Assembly: GCA_963693285.1 (NCBI GenBank)
Contig: OY848931.1
Coordinates: 1,989,001-2,053,000 of the forward strand
Length of the DNA: 64,000 nucleotides
Origin: Xestospongia muta
Taxonomy: Eukaryota > Porifera > Demospongiae > Haplosclerida > Petrosiidae
Direction of reading: 5' to 3'
The position numbers and the translations under genes were made by a program. A model generated the notes under the pieces. It made no database searches, had not been told where the DNA came from, and saw only the letters and a list, made by a program, of their open reading frames with translations. Shown one piece after another: positions 1 to 12,985 of the stretch. The first letter of the stretch is position 1. Each line of letters starts with the position of its first letter.

Positions 1-281
1 ACGGCTTGACTTTTGTGTCCCCAGTAAGGAATGTGGTGCGGGTGTTGGTATGCAATTAGAGGTACTGTGAAATATGAATATCATCAAATTGAAGTGTTAA
101 AGCAGATTTAATGAAGAGTAGCCATGCATTCACTTTCACACATACTTCAATTTGATGATATTCATATTTCACACTACCTCTAATTGCATACCAACACCCG
201 TGCCACATTCCTTACTGGGGACACAAGTCAAGCCGTGTGACCAGACCTACTTTAGCTTGCGAGTAGGTCTGGGGACGAGAC
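1..281. repeat. Fold-back inverted repeat, MITE-like
   Basis: Bases 1-95 are nearly the exact reverse complement of 144-237, with a loop of about 48 bp. A second small inverted repeat (242-251 with 262-271, CAGACCTACT/AGTAGGTCTG) follows at once. The arms have no coding content. Flanking DNA from 282 is a fragment of the ANK-ROCO tail exon, so the element probably inserted into an older copy of that gene. The left end may lie outside the window. The transposon family is not recognised. Confidence 0.8.
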
Positions 282-345
282 TAGAGGATTGCCTGCTACT
301 ACTTTCATAATTTACTTCATCTCTGTTTGCTGGTCTCTTACACAG
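282..345 (-). pseudogene. Fragment of ANK-ROCO tail exon
   Basis: Read on the minus strand this encodes a stretch like NRDEVNYESSSR. That matches the Lys/Arg/Ser-rich tail exon of the ANK-ROCO genes (NRDEVNDESSSRE at about 2130 and 30030). It is short, lacks its neighbours and abuts the fold-back repeat, so it is a relic of a further gene copy to the left. Confidence 0.65.
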
Positions 346-1865
346 CCTCCATACACACAGCAACTTGTTGCCTGCAAACATGTTGCCAGCAACAAGTTGC
401 AGGCAACAAGCTGTACATACATTTAGCAACAAGTTGCAGCAACATTAAAAAATGGCCCCCAGAAGAGTTATAGTTGATGACAAAGTTTATCGTGTATCTG
501 GAGTTATAATAGCTATAATCTTGATGACTAGATGCTAAAGGTAAGAGAACATTTTGTTAAGTGATATTAGGTAGATGAAGCTATGATCACCATTGAATAT
601 GATGAAAATGGGTGTGGTCTCAATATGAATCTATGGAATAAAAATAAATATAGCAACAAGAATTATTACTTCATTAATAGAGTAGAATCATTTGATACTT
701 GAAATATATTTACAAATATAGTTATAATGTAAGCTCTATTGTCCTGATCACTTGATATAGAGTTGAGTTATCCAACTCTTCCTATATCAGTTAATCAATG
801 TATTCATTAATATAGTCATTTATCATTATATCAACTATCTATCAATTAATTACCTTCTATTTACTATTCATTCAAAATAACTTCATTCCTTTATGATCAG
901 GAATAGAGTTTGTATAGATAATTTCAATATAAGCTGGATTACCTGAATAAATGGAATTAGATAACTAACACTAAAGACATAATCAGTAAATAGATGCAAA
1001 TTTAACTAAATGGATACATCTAAAATTTGTCCTTTTGATTTTAATACAAATAATTATTTCACGAAAATTTACAATATTAATTATTATTAATAGTTAATTT
1101 TTCTATGCATTATTAAGTGATATCCTAATTTCAGTACATTCCTCTTTTACAGAATTATACATGACCACACCCTAATACTTTATCAAAATGCATGTAATTA
1201 CTCACAAGGAAATTTGCTTGCTTTAACTTTTAAACTTTGTTTATAAAACAACCTCGGTCAAATTACAATAGCTCTCAACATAATTAATATCTACAATAAC
1301 ATATTAACACTGTACATTATTACCTTTTGTTGTTACCTATTAACTTTAAGGGAATTCCATATAAGGTAATTGAGGCTGTGAGGGACGTCATTGATATAGT
1401 AGGTGTGGTCTCAACAGATATAAACCTATTACAACATCAATATAACACAATTTTTTAGTTATATTATATTAGTGGAATGTTGTGTATAATTTATACTAAA
1501 AACACATTCTAGTTATCATATGATGTTAATTATATGGGAGGAGTTACCTTTGGTGATGTTATTAACAGCTTAACACATTGATATATCATGGAAAGATATG
1601 GTTAATGAGGTCATTTACTAGATCATCATCAACTAGTAACCAATATCTCTAATAGTATCTCCTTTGACAATCTATGTCTCTGCCTAGTCTGAATGTCCAA
1701 GTAATATGTAGTATAAACATGACAAATAGCGTGTGTGGTCTATATAGAAATGAAGAAATATACTATGAATAAATGATTGTTAACGTTATTATTGACCTTC
1801 CAGTTGAGGTATGTACATGTGTAAGAATGTGGTCATTGAGAGAATACGTTAGATAAAAGTCTCTA
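346..1865. other. AT-rich intergenic stretch
   Basis: No gene is supported here. Bases 358-445 hold a cluster of GTTGC/GCAAC words in both orientations. An open frame of about 28 codons at 453 has no family likeness. Around 1640-1690 there is weak similarity to the last tail exon of ANK-ROCO near 1870-1920, possibly a decayed duplicate. Confidence 0.5.
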
Positions 1866-4800
1866 CTAGCATCTCCTTTTAGTATTGGGATCTATGTCAC
1901 TGTCTGGTCTTCCTTTCCTTTTATAAGGTCTACCTCCTGCTGGTTCCTTACCATGTGGTCTAATTGATTGGTCATGTGACTCTAATTCAATGTCATGTGA
2001 CCTTGGAGGTTGTCGTTTGGTAATACTAGTAGTAGTATTATCATCATAGTCAGAGTTATCCTCCTCATCTGATCTCTGTCTCTTGTGTTGTCTTCTCCCT
2101 TGTCTCTGACTACTAATGGAGGATTCCCTGCTACTACTCTCATCATTTACTTCATCTCTGTTAGTTGATCTCTTACTGGAGGGTGGAGTAGATGATGATT
2201 GATCACATGATCTCTTATTAAGTAGTCTTCTCTCTATATCATCAGCTAGACTGTTCTCTTCTATATATTGCTCTCAATGACTCAATAAGTTGTCACCAGC
2301 TAGGACCATGATAACTTGATACATTGTCACTCTTCTTTAACCAAGCAACTAACATTCTCATCATACATTTTCTAACTTGACCTCTTTCTTCAGTTTTAAT
2401 AATGTCTAGAGTTGAAAAATAGAGACCCAGTTGAAGTCCAAGAGATTCCCGTTCGGCAAATTTGTCCAGTAATCTCACTACCTGTCTCAAATTTCTATCA
2501 ACATCTATTTATGTAAACAATATAATCTACTATCCAATAAAGCAGTTCTTACCTAATGTATTTGTAAGGATCACTTCATTCATACTATCATTAACTTCAG
2601 TTACACTAGAGGACTCTATTAAAGATAATACTCAATACTACTATACAGTATATTAATAAGTAGTACCTTGAGATTGAGTATATAGTACTTCACTTGATAC
2701 ACTAGTAGTAGTGAGCTCTGATATCTAGTTAGTGTTACATAGTATGTAATGAATACAAGGGAAGAGAGAATATACCTTTGTTGACCACACCAGATGTCTT
2801 CTCTCTTGTGAAGACATAACATAATCAGATAACACACACTCTGCTGCAATGCCATTTTCATCAACTACAGCAGGATGAGAAGGAAGTGTGTGATACTCAG
2901 GACAGGAACAAGGAAAGCCAAAGAAGTGACGAGATTTGTAAGTGTAGTGTAGTGATTGTGTGACTGTCTCTAGACCTCTGTGTAGTGTGGAGATAATCTG
3001 TTTACAGAGAACATCTAATGTTAACTCTGGTGTCAGATTGTCTCTTCTGTTTACCCAAACTTCAAGATAAGTAGCTCGACTAATAAGAGTGACATAATCA
3101 TAATATTTACCAACTTTAAAGGTAATCTTGTTACGATGATGGACAATTTTATCATGGAATTCCCACTCTAGTTCTGATTTAGATGTTTGACTGAGGAGAT
3201 AAACTACTAGACAACAGAACACACCCACAGGAGTGTACCCACACTCAAAATAGATTGTCAAAGGAGCAGGATGAATGGATTGATCTCTTTGTTCCTGATC
3301 AACTGGAACAGGTTTTAGAGCACAAGGCATAAAGTAATACTTCTCAGTCTTACAACAAACTTTGATCTTCGTAGGACCAGCTACAACATGTAGATGTTTT
3401 AATAGTGATACTAGTCTGGTGGGTGTAAGAGGATCTCCTTTCCTGGAAGAAAGCTGTTTTACATGTGACTCACTAAATCGGCCATTATCACGAAACTCTT
3501 TTTCAGATGAAGCACTTCCTAACTCTTTAAAAGTAAAACATGATGTGATGAGTTGTGTAATTCTGTCAAATACAAGTTGGAGGTCAGTGATGACAATATT
3601 TCCTAGTCCCTCAACCTCTGGATAATGCATAATAACACCCACTCTGTGATGTAAAAACCAGAGAACAGACTTGAAGTCTTCTCTATCTTTGATTCCACAA
3701 TCCTGAGCCATTTTATAACATGTAACTAGTTGATGAATAGGCTTTTTACTCTTTCATAATTTAAGACTAAAGGCACACCAAGAAGCAGGAACAGGTAACT
3801 CATGAAAATTTCTGTCAATGACCTGATGAAGAATTGAACGTAACTTTTCTATTTCTTTTTGGTCGTTCCTTGTATCAAGTGGATAAATGACTTGATCTGG
3901 AGTTGAATATTGTACAAGATCTTCTCTAAATAGTTCACCACTGGCCTGTATCTTCAGTTTAAGATGGTTGTTGACTGAATCCACTTTAGCTTGAGCTTCA
4001 GCTTTATTTGGAAAACAGTCTCTGTGAGTAGCTATGAGGAATGCAGCAGGTTCTGACTTAGCCTTCAGTGGTACTTCATTAAAACTCCATCCAATAGTAT
4101 TTTGTCTCAAACAAGCTATACTAGCTAGAGAACGAAAGATGACCTCTTCATGAGTGAGGGATGTTTGATATGTTTTTGAATCACCACTAGATGACCGATA
4201 TGTAATTTCATAACGACTTGTCAAGTCTATTGTTAGATCAAAAACAAGTAGATTGATAGCTGGACCAGTGATAAGAGCTGGTAACATTTCATGGAACTCA
4301 GGCTGTCCTCCAGTATCAATGATATGTAACATGGCATGACTGTCTTTAGCTGTTTGTTGAGATCTCTCTTCATATTGTTTTCTCTTGGTGATTGGAATAC
4401 TATTTACAAATTTTGATAGCGATTTGAGACCTTCTTGATGTGTTGTAGCTATAGTGGTTTCATTGGTTTTTTAAGATCTTTCATTGTCCTCCTTAATCTC
4501 TCCTTCTTTCAGTCCTTTTAATTTCTCTTCTAAACACCTGGAAACTTCTTGTCCTTCTGTTATGTTAGCTTCATATCACTATTATCCTCAAGCAGGTCTC
4601 TTAATTCATCTCTTATATGTCAGTTTCGAATTCACTAATTTCTGTTGTTGGTGTCACAGTACGTGAAGATACATTGCTATTGAACTGAATGATCTCACTA
4701 CTGGTAGTAGAATGATGACTTCTTGATGAATTGCTTGTTATAATATTCTCAAACATTAAAACAGCTTCTTCATCTAGATCTTGTGTCCTCCATTCTGTGG

Positions 4801-7091
4801 TAGCTACTGCATTATGTTGTTGTAGTTTACGAAATGAGTTAACTTGTATGGCTGCATCAACCACACCAGTACTAAGAGAAGGTTCTGTAAGAGACTCATT
4901 GAGTAATCTCTTCTTCAAAGTACTCTTACCAGCACCTGGTGGTCCTGTTAGAATACACTTGACAACACATAACATTGTCTCTCCACTAGTACGAAGTGCT
5001 TGTTGAGATTTAATAAATGAAACTTATCTTATTTTTTCCTTTGCCAAATCTATCAATAACAATATCAATAACACAGCCATTCCCTATCACAAGATGCTTT
5101 ACAATGTCAATATTTCTAGACTGACATGCTTTATGAAGCGGTCTCTGCTTGAGATTATTCTCAGCTTCAATATTACATTGAGGGTGATTAGTTAGTATTT
5201 TGACAATTTCAAAGTGACCGATTTCACATACTTTATGCAATGGAGTGTCACTAAAGTAATCTTTAGCAGTAACATCACAGCCTTTCTCTACCACAAGATG
5301 TTGTACAATGTCTACATTTCCTGAGTAACATGCTTTATGAAGTGGTCTCTGCTTGATATCATTCTCAGCTTCAATATTACATTGAGGGTGATTAGTTAGT
5401 ATTTTGACAATTTCAAAGTGACCTTTTGTACACGCTTTGTGTAATGGAGTGTCACCACAGTTATCTTTAGTAGTAACATCACAGCCTTTCTCTACCACAA
5501 GATGTCGTAAATGTCTACATTTCCAGAGTAACATGCTATATGAAGCGGTCTCTGTTTGATAACATTCTCAGCTTCAACATTACATTGAGGGTGATTAGTT
5601 AGTATTTTGACAATTTTAAAGTGACCTTGTCTACATGCTTCGTGTAATGGAGTGTAACTAGATTCAGATTTGCCAGTAACATCATAGCCTTTCTCTACCA
5701 CAAGATGTCGTACAATGTCTACATTTACAGTGTAACAAGCTATATCAAGTGGTCTATGTTTGTTATTATTCTCAGCTTCAATATTACATTGAGGGTGATT
5801 AGTTAGTATTTTGACAATTTCAAAGTACCCCTTTTCACATGCTATGTGTAATGGAAAATCTGCCTCAATGATATCTCTTAAAACAGTGTCATTACTAGAA
5901 AGTGTTGGTTGATCTGCCTCAAGTCTCCTTGTTAAATATTCCTTGATGCCAATCTTACTATCATTGATCCTGGTACTTTATCTTCTACTGCTGACTTGAT
6001 ACATTGATGTATCTCATCAACACTAACCTTCTCTCTCAACAACATAACTACTTCTTTATGTCCCTGACAAAGTGCACAATGAAGTGGTTGATGTCCTGTA
6101 TTGTCTAATACTTCAAGATTACATTGTGGTTAAGAAGATAGATATTCTACTACTGCTAAATGACCATTATTATATGCATTATGTATTAGAGTATATCCTT
6201 TGTCATCTGATACATTGATATCACAACCTTTTCCATCAAGAGCCTTGATAATTTCCAAATAACCAAACTCAGCAGCATGATGTAATGGATACATTCCACA
6301 GTTATTACTTCTGTCTCACAGTTACATTGAGGTTGACTAAGGAGACATTGAACTAATGGTAGATGACCATACTCAATAGCTCTATGTAGAGGAGTGTATG
6401 CCTCACTATCTAAACCATTTACATCACATCCTACCTCATTAACAAGGTACTGTACTATATCTAGATCACCTGATCTAGCTACTTGATGAAGGGGAGGAGA
6501 ACTACTTGCTTTCCATTGAATAGTGACGTTAATTTGAAAAATTTGCTTCACTAAATACACATGGTTTTGTTGACGTACTCTAGTCATGAAATCATTAAAT
6601 GATATTGCTCTCAATAATATTGTCATTATATCCCAATTTGGTGCCACTTTAATACACTGATATATATCATCAGGATCCAATATATAGTCATGATTAGTGC
6701 ATATCAATGATACAATGTTACTGTGACCATTTCTACTGGCAAAATAAAGGGGAGTTTCCCAATGATAATTGGGGAGGCCAAAGTCGAAATTATCACTATG
6801 GGAATGCATTAGAAACTCCACAAATTCTTTCTTTCCAGCACCACATGACAAATGAAATGGTGTAGAACCTTCGTTATTACGTAAGTAACCACAACTCACA
6901 ATTTCAGAAGTGGCAATGAGATACTGTAATACGTCTAATCCACAGTGGTAAGAACTGCAACACAAGTGAATGAGCGTATTCCCTTGATTGTCACGTACCC
7001 AAGGAGATGTACCTCGTGTAATAAGTCTCTTAACAAGATCTAGATCACCTTTAGAACAGGCATCACAAATCTCTACTGTTGACTGTTCCAT
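1866..7091 (-). pseudogene. ANK-ROCO with death domain, P1 copy, broken
   Basis: This is a minus-strand copy of the ankyrin-Roc-COR gene. It starts at the conserved MEQSTVEICDACSKG (ATG at 7091). Ankyrin repeats span about 7091-5010, the P-loop GPPGAGKST lies near 4940, the DTGGQPEF switch-II motif near 4310, and COR runs about 4100-2776. Small exons follow. It is cut by several frameshifts and stops: one example is a one-base loss near 6312 relative to the P3 and P5 copies, and others lie near 5930, 5500, 4470 and 3750. The tail holds a death-domain exon (5' end 2477) that ends at an in-frame TGA at 2293-2295. The basic tail then continues in a shifted frame to a stop at 1866-1868. Family knowledge: ROCO proteins use Roc as a GTPase and COR for dimerisation. 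This copy cannot make the full protein. Confidence 0.85.
2293..2477 (-). pseudogene. Death-domain exon of the P1 ANK-ROCO copy
   Basis: Translated on the minus strand, this exon reads as a six-helix death domain. It has a leading RLLDKFAERE helix, a SLGLQLGL core, a CMMRMLVAWL helix and a terminal W before the helix-6 sequence. The acceptor at 2477/2478 joins in phase to the preceding small exon (2549-2611). A TGA at 2293-2295 interrupts the last helix, and a one-base frame change follows. The exon is absent from the P3 and P5 genes, which carry other C-terminal modules. Confidence 0.65.
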
Positions 7092-7154
7092 TGTCTTGAG
7101 AGGGAGTGGCTTCAAATTTAATATTCTCTTTATAATGCCCACCTGATTAAGTTG
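7092..7154. promoter_or_regulatory. Remnant of bidirectional promoter, P1
   Basis: This matches the short spacer between divergent genes at P2-P5, including CTCTTTATAATGCCC. It is truncated on the right, where it jumps straight into sequence from exon 3 of the RING gene. Confidence 0.6.
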
Positions 7155-8040
7155 ACAATGATAGTGATGACGACTTGGAAAAGACAGAAACAGGCAGACA
7201 TTTATCTCGACAAAAGAGAGTAGGAGATGGTGACCATTTTGTATTGAAGGAAATTATAGCTGGTACAGGAACAAATTGATAAAATGGAGTCCTCTACTTT
7301 AAATATTCCTACTCTTACAATTACAGGTTTGTTAGATCAATATATAAAATATCTGATTGTGAAAAGAACTTTATCAATAAGTTAATCTTACTATATTGTA
7401 GTGATCTGACTCAGTTGTTTATTAGTACTATTATACATATGACTGCTTTAGTTGGGGCTTGTTCAGACTTGCCTTAAATATATAAATTACAATACACATA
7501 CTGTATTGTAGTGATCTACTTAATTGTTCATTAAATGTTTTCATTGATAGGTGCTGAGGACAACAAACAGATTTCTGTAAAGTTTTCAATCAACTCAGTA
7601 TTGTCAACTCCAGTTCTTCCTTTAACATCTTATGATATTAATACTGAATATCAACCACCATCATATGAAGGAGATGAGAAATTTAATGTTTTATTTGCTC
7701 CTTATAAATCATTTGGTATTACACAGTTCTCTCTTAACACACCCTCCTCTACTGCCAATATTCATCAAGTGCCACACCTCCTACTTCATATTGCTATTGA
7801 TAATAGTGATATAGAAATGGTAACTTATCTCTTATCACGAGGAGCTAATTGTAAGTGGGTGTGGTCATCACTATAGTCATTATTGTCTTTTGTTTTAATA
7901 TAGGTTAACAAAGCAGCTGGTGAATTACAGTATACTGCTGTCCATTTAGCAGCATTACGTAATGATGATGTCATTATAGAAATAAGGAATGCTGAGTCTC
8001 TTGAGGCTACATATACAGAAATGGAATGTGCATGAAGATC
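7155..8040 (+). pseudogene. FHA-ANK-RING gene, P1 copy, mostly deleted
   Basis: Only parts of exon 3 (7155-7326), exon 4 (7551-7849) and exon 5 (from 7904) remain. Exons 1 and 2, intron 2 and the first part of exon 3 are missing. Exon 3 also has an internal deletion (near 7266). The exon 4 donor carries an extra T, and exon 5 jumps near 7980-8003 into intron-8-like sequence. The ankyrin and RING exons beyond this point are gone. The same exons are complete at 20706-22120 in the P2 gene, which is the basis for the call. Confidence 0.85.
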
Positions 8041-8075
8041 CTAACCTAGTGAGACATGGTACAAGAGAGAGATTA

Positions 8076-8957
8076 TCATAATATTTTGTACTTTTTATAA
8101 AAATTTATAAATGACAATAATAGTCTAATAGTCCATTGGGTGGTGTTTGTAAGAGGGCACTCATCTGACATGTCTACAGGAGGTGTAGCAGACAATGTGG
8201 GGCTGGAAAGGGGTGGAGCTGAGGATCCAAGGGGTGTATGCACTGTGTGAGGTGGTGTAGAGGTGTGTGATGAGTGAGGGAGTGGGGAAGGTGAAGATGA
8301 GGAACGTGAATAATCCAGGATGGGAACATATTGGATGACTTTTTTGCGAGGTGTTGTTAGATGAGTTAGAGCATCCATGTCTTTTCCAGCTAGAGGGAAA
8401 TGCTGAAGTGGCCACAGTAACACTTGTGTCACAACATCTTCCATTTCCATTCCTATACCAGGAAGTGGAGGAGAAGCTGAATGAGACAAATCAGGAGTTG
8501 ATGATTGTTTAGGTGGGCATAGCCTTTTATGTTTGCCAGTAATAAAATTGAGGTATCTTTTTCTTTCCTGGCCTCACATCTGTTGTGTCAATCAGCAAAA
8601 ATTAGATCACTGACATCCTATCAAAATAAACAAAAAAAACAACATAACTTTGTCCTAAAAATATAGTAATTATAACATTAAATTAGCCAGTAAATAGTAA
8701 ACATATGAAGCCACTATATACACGAAGATACATGTATGTGTATGTGTGTATGTGTGTGTGTGACTGTACCTCTTCTTCATCACTGTCATCTATATCTCCA
8801 TTGATTTTTATCCCATGATCAAGTTTTCTGTTCACATGATGAGAACTGAGTCCTGTCTCCTTCCCTTTATCAGCATCACCATTAACAAGAGGAGCAATGT
8901 CTGGTCCCATATTCTCTTCTACCTTACGCCATTTTGGTGTTATGATTTCTTTGTATT
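8076..8957 (-). pseudogene. KANSL1-like 3' fragment, P1
   Basis: The terminal exon (8617 down to about 8150) and most of the preceding PEHE exon (about 8957-8768) of the KANSL1-like gene are recognisable, including the segment YKEIITPKWRKVEEN. A one-base loss in the GAGGCCAAGG segment near 8566 shifts the frame. The PEHE exon is cut just before the YDIDNIVIP part. The equivalent complete exons lie at 26354-27423. Confidence 0.75.
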
Positions 8958-9223
8958 CTGACCTAAATAAATTGACTATAAACTAGTGTTTTTTGATATT
9001 GTTACATTTTGTATTATAGAATGATATGTATTAACTGTCAATGAATAGGTACAACTTAAATATAAGCAAAGATATGTGCATTTCACCTAGTAATACAAAA
9101 AATAGTATATCTTGTTAACATTGTATACTAACACACATACTGGTTGTCTCTAAAGGGACTGATGTATAGAATATTTGAAAATGGAGTTTAATTATAATTA
9201 TGGTCTTAACAGAATGAACTAAC

Positions 9224-9335
9224 CAATGTTTTCAGATAATCTTCATATTTCTTTGCAACATTATTTTCATTAATAGCTCTTAAATCAGATAATAAATTTC
9301 TTCTTGCCACATTTTCAGAGCTGATCCAATGATTG
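9224..9335 (-). pseudogene. Orphan exon next to KANSL1 fragment, P1
   Basis: A 112-base segment with good splice signals (CTTTAG before 9335, GTTAGT after 9224) is open in only one frame. It encodes about 37 residues that begin NHWISSENVARRNLL and end YEDYLKTL. It recurs at 39618-39729. Its phase does not join to the adjacent PEHE fragment, so this is probably a junction between two duplicated gene pieces. The family is not recognised. Confidence 0.4.
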
Positions 9336-9479
9336 CTAAAGGAGAGAAATAGGAGGTATATACACTTGTCTAAAGTAGATACTAGGTTATTTATATAACA
9401 AATTAAGTTAATAAAATGTGTAGAAACAGACTTATTTAACTAACAACATTTATAACAAGATTGTAATTGTCCTAAGATG

Positions 9480-11164
9480 GTTTTAGTGGTCCTGGTCCTA
9501 TATCAAAATACATGGACTATGGGCAGTACTTTCACACAAACTACCAGATGGAAGTGAGAAACCAGTTGGATTGTATCTGGACCTCTATCAAATGCTGAAA
9601 GGAAGTACTCACAGATTAAAGGGGAAACCCTAGCTATTGTGTTTGGTATCAAATACTTCCACTTATTTAGTTGGATGACACTTTTATAATCTACACTGAC
9701 CATAATCCATTAGTAAGTCTGATGAGGTCAAATAAGACCTTTCCCTCACATACATCAGCAGGATTACAATGATGGGCACTGACTCTGTCTACATATGAAT
9801 ATTCACTAAAATTCAAATCTACCCAGCTGAATGGGAATGCAGATACTCTCAGTAGATTACTATTACCACCAGTCCCTAGAGATATCCTAATTCCCAGTGA
9901 TATTGTTTTACTTGATGAAAATATCCATGAGAAAGTACAATGTTGTACAGAGTGCCAAGCATTACGACCATCAACACCTCTTATGCCTTTTTAGTCTTGG
10001 GAATGGCCATTAAACTATGGCAAATACTACATTTAGACTTTGCAGGTCGACCATTTCAGAATTATATGTTTTTAACAGTACTTGCTGCTCATCCTAAATG
10101 GATTGAAGCTCACCCTGTGTCTTCTATTACTTCATCAACTACAATCTCACATCTTTGTCAAATCTTTGAACAGCATGGACTACCAGAAGTTGTTGTGACA
10201 AATAATGGCCAATCATTTATTAGTGATGAATTCCAGAAATTCCTGTACACTAATGGTATAAAACATATTCTAACATCTCTCTATTATCCTGTCACTAATG
10301 GCTAGCTGAGAAAGCAGTTCACATAATCAAAGATGGCCTGAAGAAAATAACTGAAACCCTAACAGAACCTCATACCACCACGGGATTATCCCCAGGAGAA
10401 CTATTAATAGGAACAAAATTGAGATCAATACTGGACCTACTGAAACCAACATTAAGGTATTGTGTACAACGTAAACAGTATATCTCAGAACAAGTTGCCA
10501 ACAAAAGTACTCACCCTCAATATTTTGCAGTAGGAGACACTGTGTATGCAAAAAAATTTGCAAAGGGAAAGAATCATTAGGTCCCTGGTTTTATTTTAGC
10601 TTATGCAGGTACAAAATTGTGCATCATTCAACTTAACATTGGGAATAACCGGAGATGACATGTTGATTATATACGAAAAAGATACACTCTAAATGAAAAC
10701 ACAGACTTAACATCACCATTTACTAACCCAGAGTACACTTCAGAACTACATACTTAAACTGGAAGGAATCAACAATCTACTCATGAAGACACATCACCAG
10801 TCACCACCTTAATTACTCCTACAGCCACTACACCAAATGATACTGTCCAATGGATACCAACACAAACCCACCTCCCACTCAAAGATATCTGATGTGTAAC
10901 TGTAAGCCACCAAATCATCTAATATATATATACTAATCTCAAATAAAGAAGGAAAAGTGTACTGTTTGTTTATGTAAAGACAATGTAGTGTTTGTTATGT
11001 AGAGACAGTTGAACATTGTAGTCTGGTTTATATGTGTGTATCTTTTTACTCTAGTTTGCTGATACGTATTGTAACCATTGGTTTTGTAAAGTATATAAGC
11101 AAGCTGTCTTCTATCTTAAAAGAAGAGAAACTCTTTATAATCCTCTAACTCTGAGAATATTACA
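9480..11164 (+). mobile_element. Ty3/Gypsy retrotransposon remnant, P1 unit
   Basis: In broken frames on the plus strand there is an RNase H tail (TDHNPL, NADTLSR), then CCTECQ from the integrase zinc-binding domain. The integrase core follows (LDFAGRPF at about 10040, WIEAHPVSS, then VTNNGQSF where a DNG is usual). Last come an integrase C-terminus and a 3' LTR (about 10893-11164, TGTGTAAC..ATATTACA). Gag, protease, most of reverse transcriptase and the 5' LTR are absent. About 305 bp present in the sister copy (40303-40616) are missing near 9919. The right end enters the COR-coding part of a decayed ANK-ROCO. Confidence 0.8.
10893..11164 (+). repeat. 3' LTR of the Gypsy remnant
   Basis: It starts TGTGTAACTG and ends ATATTACA, with an AATAAA motif near 10941. 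Flanking DNA beyond it (GAGTGATACCAGTCTGG) is ANK-ROCO COR-coding sequence, which marks the insertion edge. The sister LTR at 41589-41961 is about 100 bp longer because of tandem repeats. No 5' LTR is present for comparison. Confidence 0.65.
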
Positions 11165-12985
11165 AGAGTGATACCAGTCTGGTTGGTGTAAGAGGGTCTC
11201 CTTTCCTGGAAGAAAGCTGTTTAAATCAGCCATTATCATGAAACTCTTTTCAGATGAGGCACTCTAATACAAGTTGGAGAGGTCAGTGATGACAAGAGGT
11301 CAGTGATGACAATATTTCCTGGAAGAATTACACGTGACTCACTAAATCAGCCATTATCACGAAACTCTTTTTGGATGAAGCACTTCCTAACTCTCGTAAA
11401 TTCTGTCAAATACCAAATTGGAAGTCGTTTTCTAGTCCTTCTGCATAATATCCACTCGTAAAAACCAGAGATACTCCTAAGCCACGATAAACATGGTTTT
11501 TACTCCTTTTGTAATTTTAGACTAAAGGCAACCCAAGAAGGTTTGTGAAACTTGTTAGAAATGACAAGGAACTTGTTAGAAATGGAGTAAAAACATCTGG
11601 AGTTGAAAATTGTACTAACCAGTGTCATCAGAATCCACTTTAGCTTGAGCATCCAGCAGGTTCTGACTCATCCTTCAATGGTACTTCATCAAAACTCCAG
11701 TATTTTGTCTCAAACTAGCCAGAGAACGAAAGATTATGTTCTAGCCAGAGAACGAACATCTGCCAGATCCACTACTAGCCTGTGTCATCAGAATCCAGCA
11801 GGTTCTGACTCATCCTTCAATGGTACTTCATCAAAACAACAAGCTATACTAGCTAGAGAACGAAAGATAGTTCTTGTAACATGGAACTCAGGCTGTCCTC
11901 CTGTACTAAGATGACGAGATTTTTACCAGCACATTTGACAAACAAAACAATGCCACTCCATGATATGTTTGCTGATATCAGGGGAAAATGTTTTCAGCAG
12001 CCTTTTCTAATTTCGAGATTACATGCTAAATGGAGTGGTGTTTGCCTGCTGGGTTGTTGCTATGAACATCAATTATTTTTAGCAGTAACATCACATCCTT
12101 CTCTTCTACTAAATGTGGAGTGGTCTCTGCCTGCTGGCTTGTTGCTATGAACATTTCATTTTTAGCAGTAACAACATCCTTTCTCTACCACAAGATGTGT
12201 ATCAGCCTTTTCTAATTTCGAGACTACATGCTAAATGGAGCCTTTCTCTACCACAAGATGTTGTACATTTTTAGCAGTAACATCACAGCCTTTCTCTACC
12301 ACAAGATGTTGTACAATTTTAGCAGTAACAAGATGTTGCATACTTTATTATTCTTAGCTTCATGTCTATAGCATTATTCTCAATTTGACCATTATCGTGA
12401 ATCCTTTGTCATCTGATAAAGCCTTGATTTTAGGGTACTCGATTTTAGGGTACAGTTACATTGCAGTTGACTGAGGAGATATTGAACTATTGGTAGATGA
12501 CCATACTCAATAGCTCTGTTGTACAATTTTAGCAGTAACAAGATGTTGCATATTTTATTATTCTTAGTATATAATGTCTATAGCATTATTCTCATCTGAC
12601 TAGTTAGAATTTGACCATTATCGTGAATCCTTGGTCATCTGATAGAGCCTTGATTTTAGGGTACAGTTACATTGCAGTTGACTGAGGAGATATGGTAGAT
12701 GACCACACTCAATAGCTCTGTTGTACAATTTTAGCAGTAACAAGATGTTGCATATTTTATTAACTAGCTGAAGGGGATGAGAACTACTGTCTTTCCATTG
12801 AAAATGGTGTTAGTTTTAAAAATATGTTTTGCTAAATATACATGATGTAATGAAATCATTAAATGATAATTGCTCTCAATAATATTGCCACTGTGTCCCA
12901 ATTTGGTGCCACTTTAATACACTGATATATATCATTAGGATCCAATATATATAGTCTGGATTAGTACATGTACATATCAATGATA
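11165..12985 (-). pseudogene. Collapsed ANK-ROCO relic, first part
   Basis: Short minus-strand pieces of the ANK-ROCO gene occur here in gene order: COR, then Roc pieces (GGACAGCCTGAGTTCC at about 11885-11900), then ankyrin double-repeat pieces, then N-terminal ankyrins. Most sequence between them is deleted, and several pieces are repeated locally (for example GCCAGAGAACGAA). No reading frame of useful length survives. It ends at the GATA target site where Ginger is inserted. Confidence 0.8.

Noticed and set aside
453..540. Short open frame starting ATGGCCCCCAGAAG
   Set aside because: Only about 28 codons, no recognisable motif, no paralogous copy in the window.
8161..8415. Alternative minus-strand frame of 84 codons (also at 26457-26711 and 38627-38881) conserved in three copies
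   Set aside because: It lies inside the KANSL1-like terminal exon in another frame. Conservation follows from the recent duplication, and the in-phase frame continues from the PEHE exon.
9503..9703. Minus-strand 66-codon frame repeated at 39897-40097
   Set aside because: It is the complement of the Gypsy RNase H region, and the domain reads on the plus strand.
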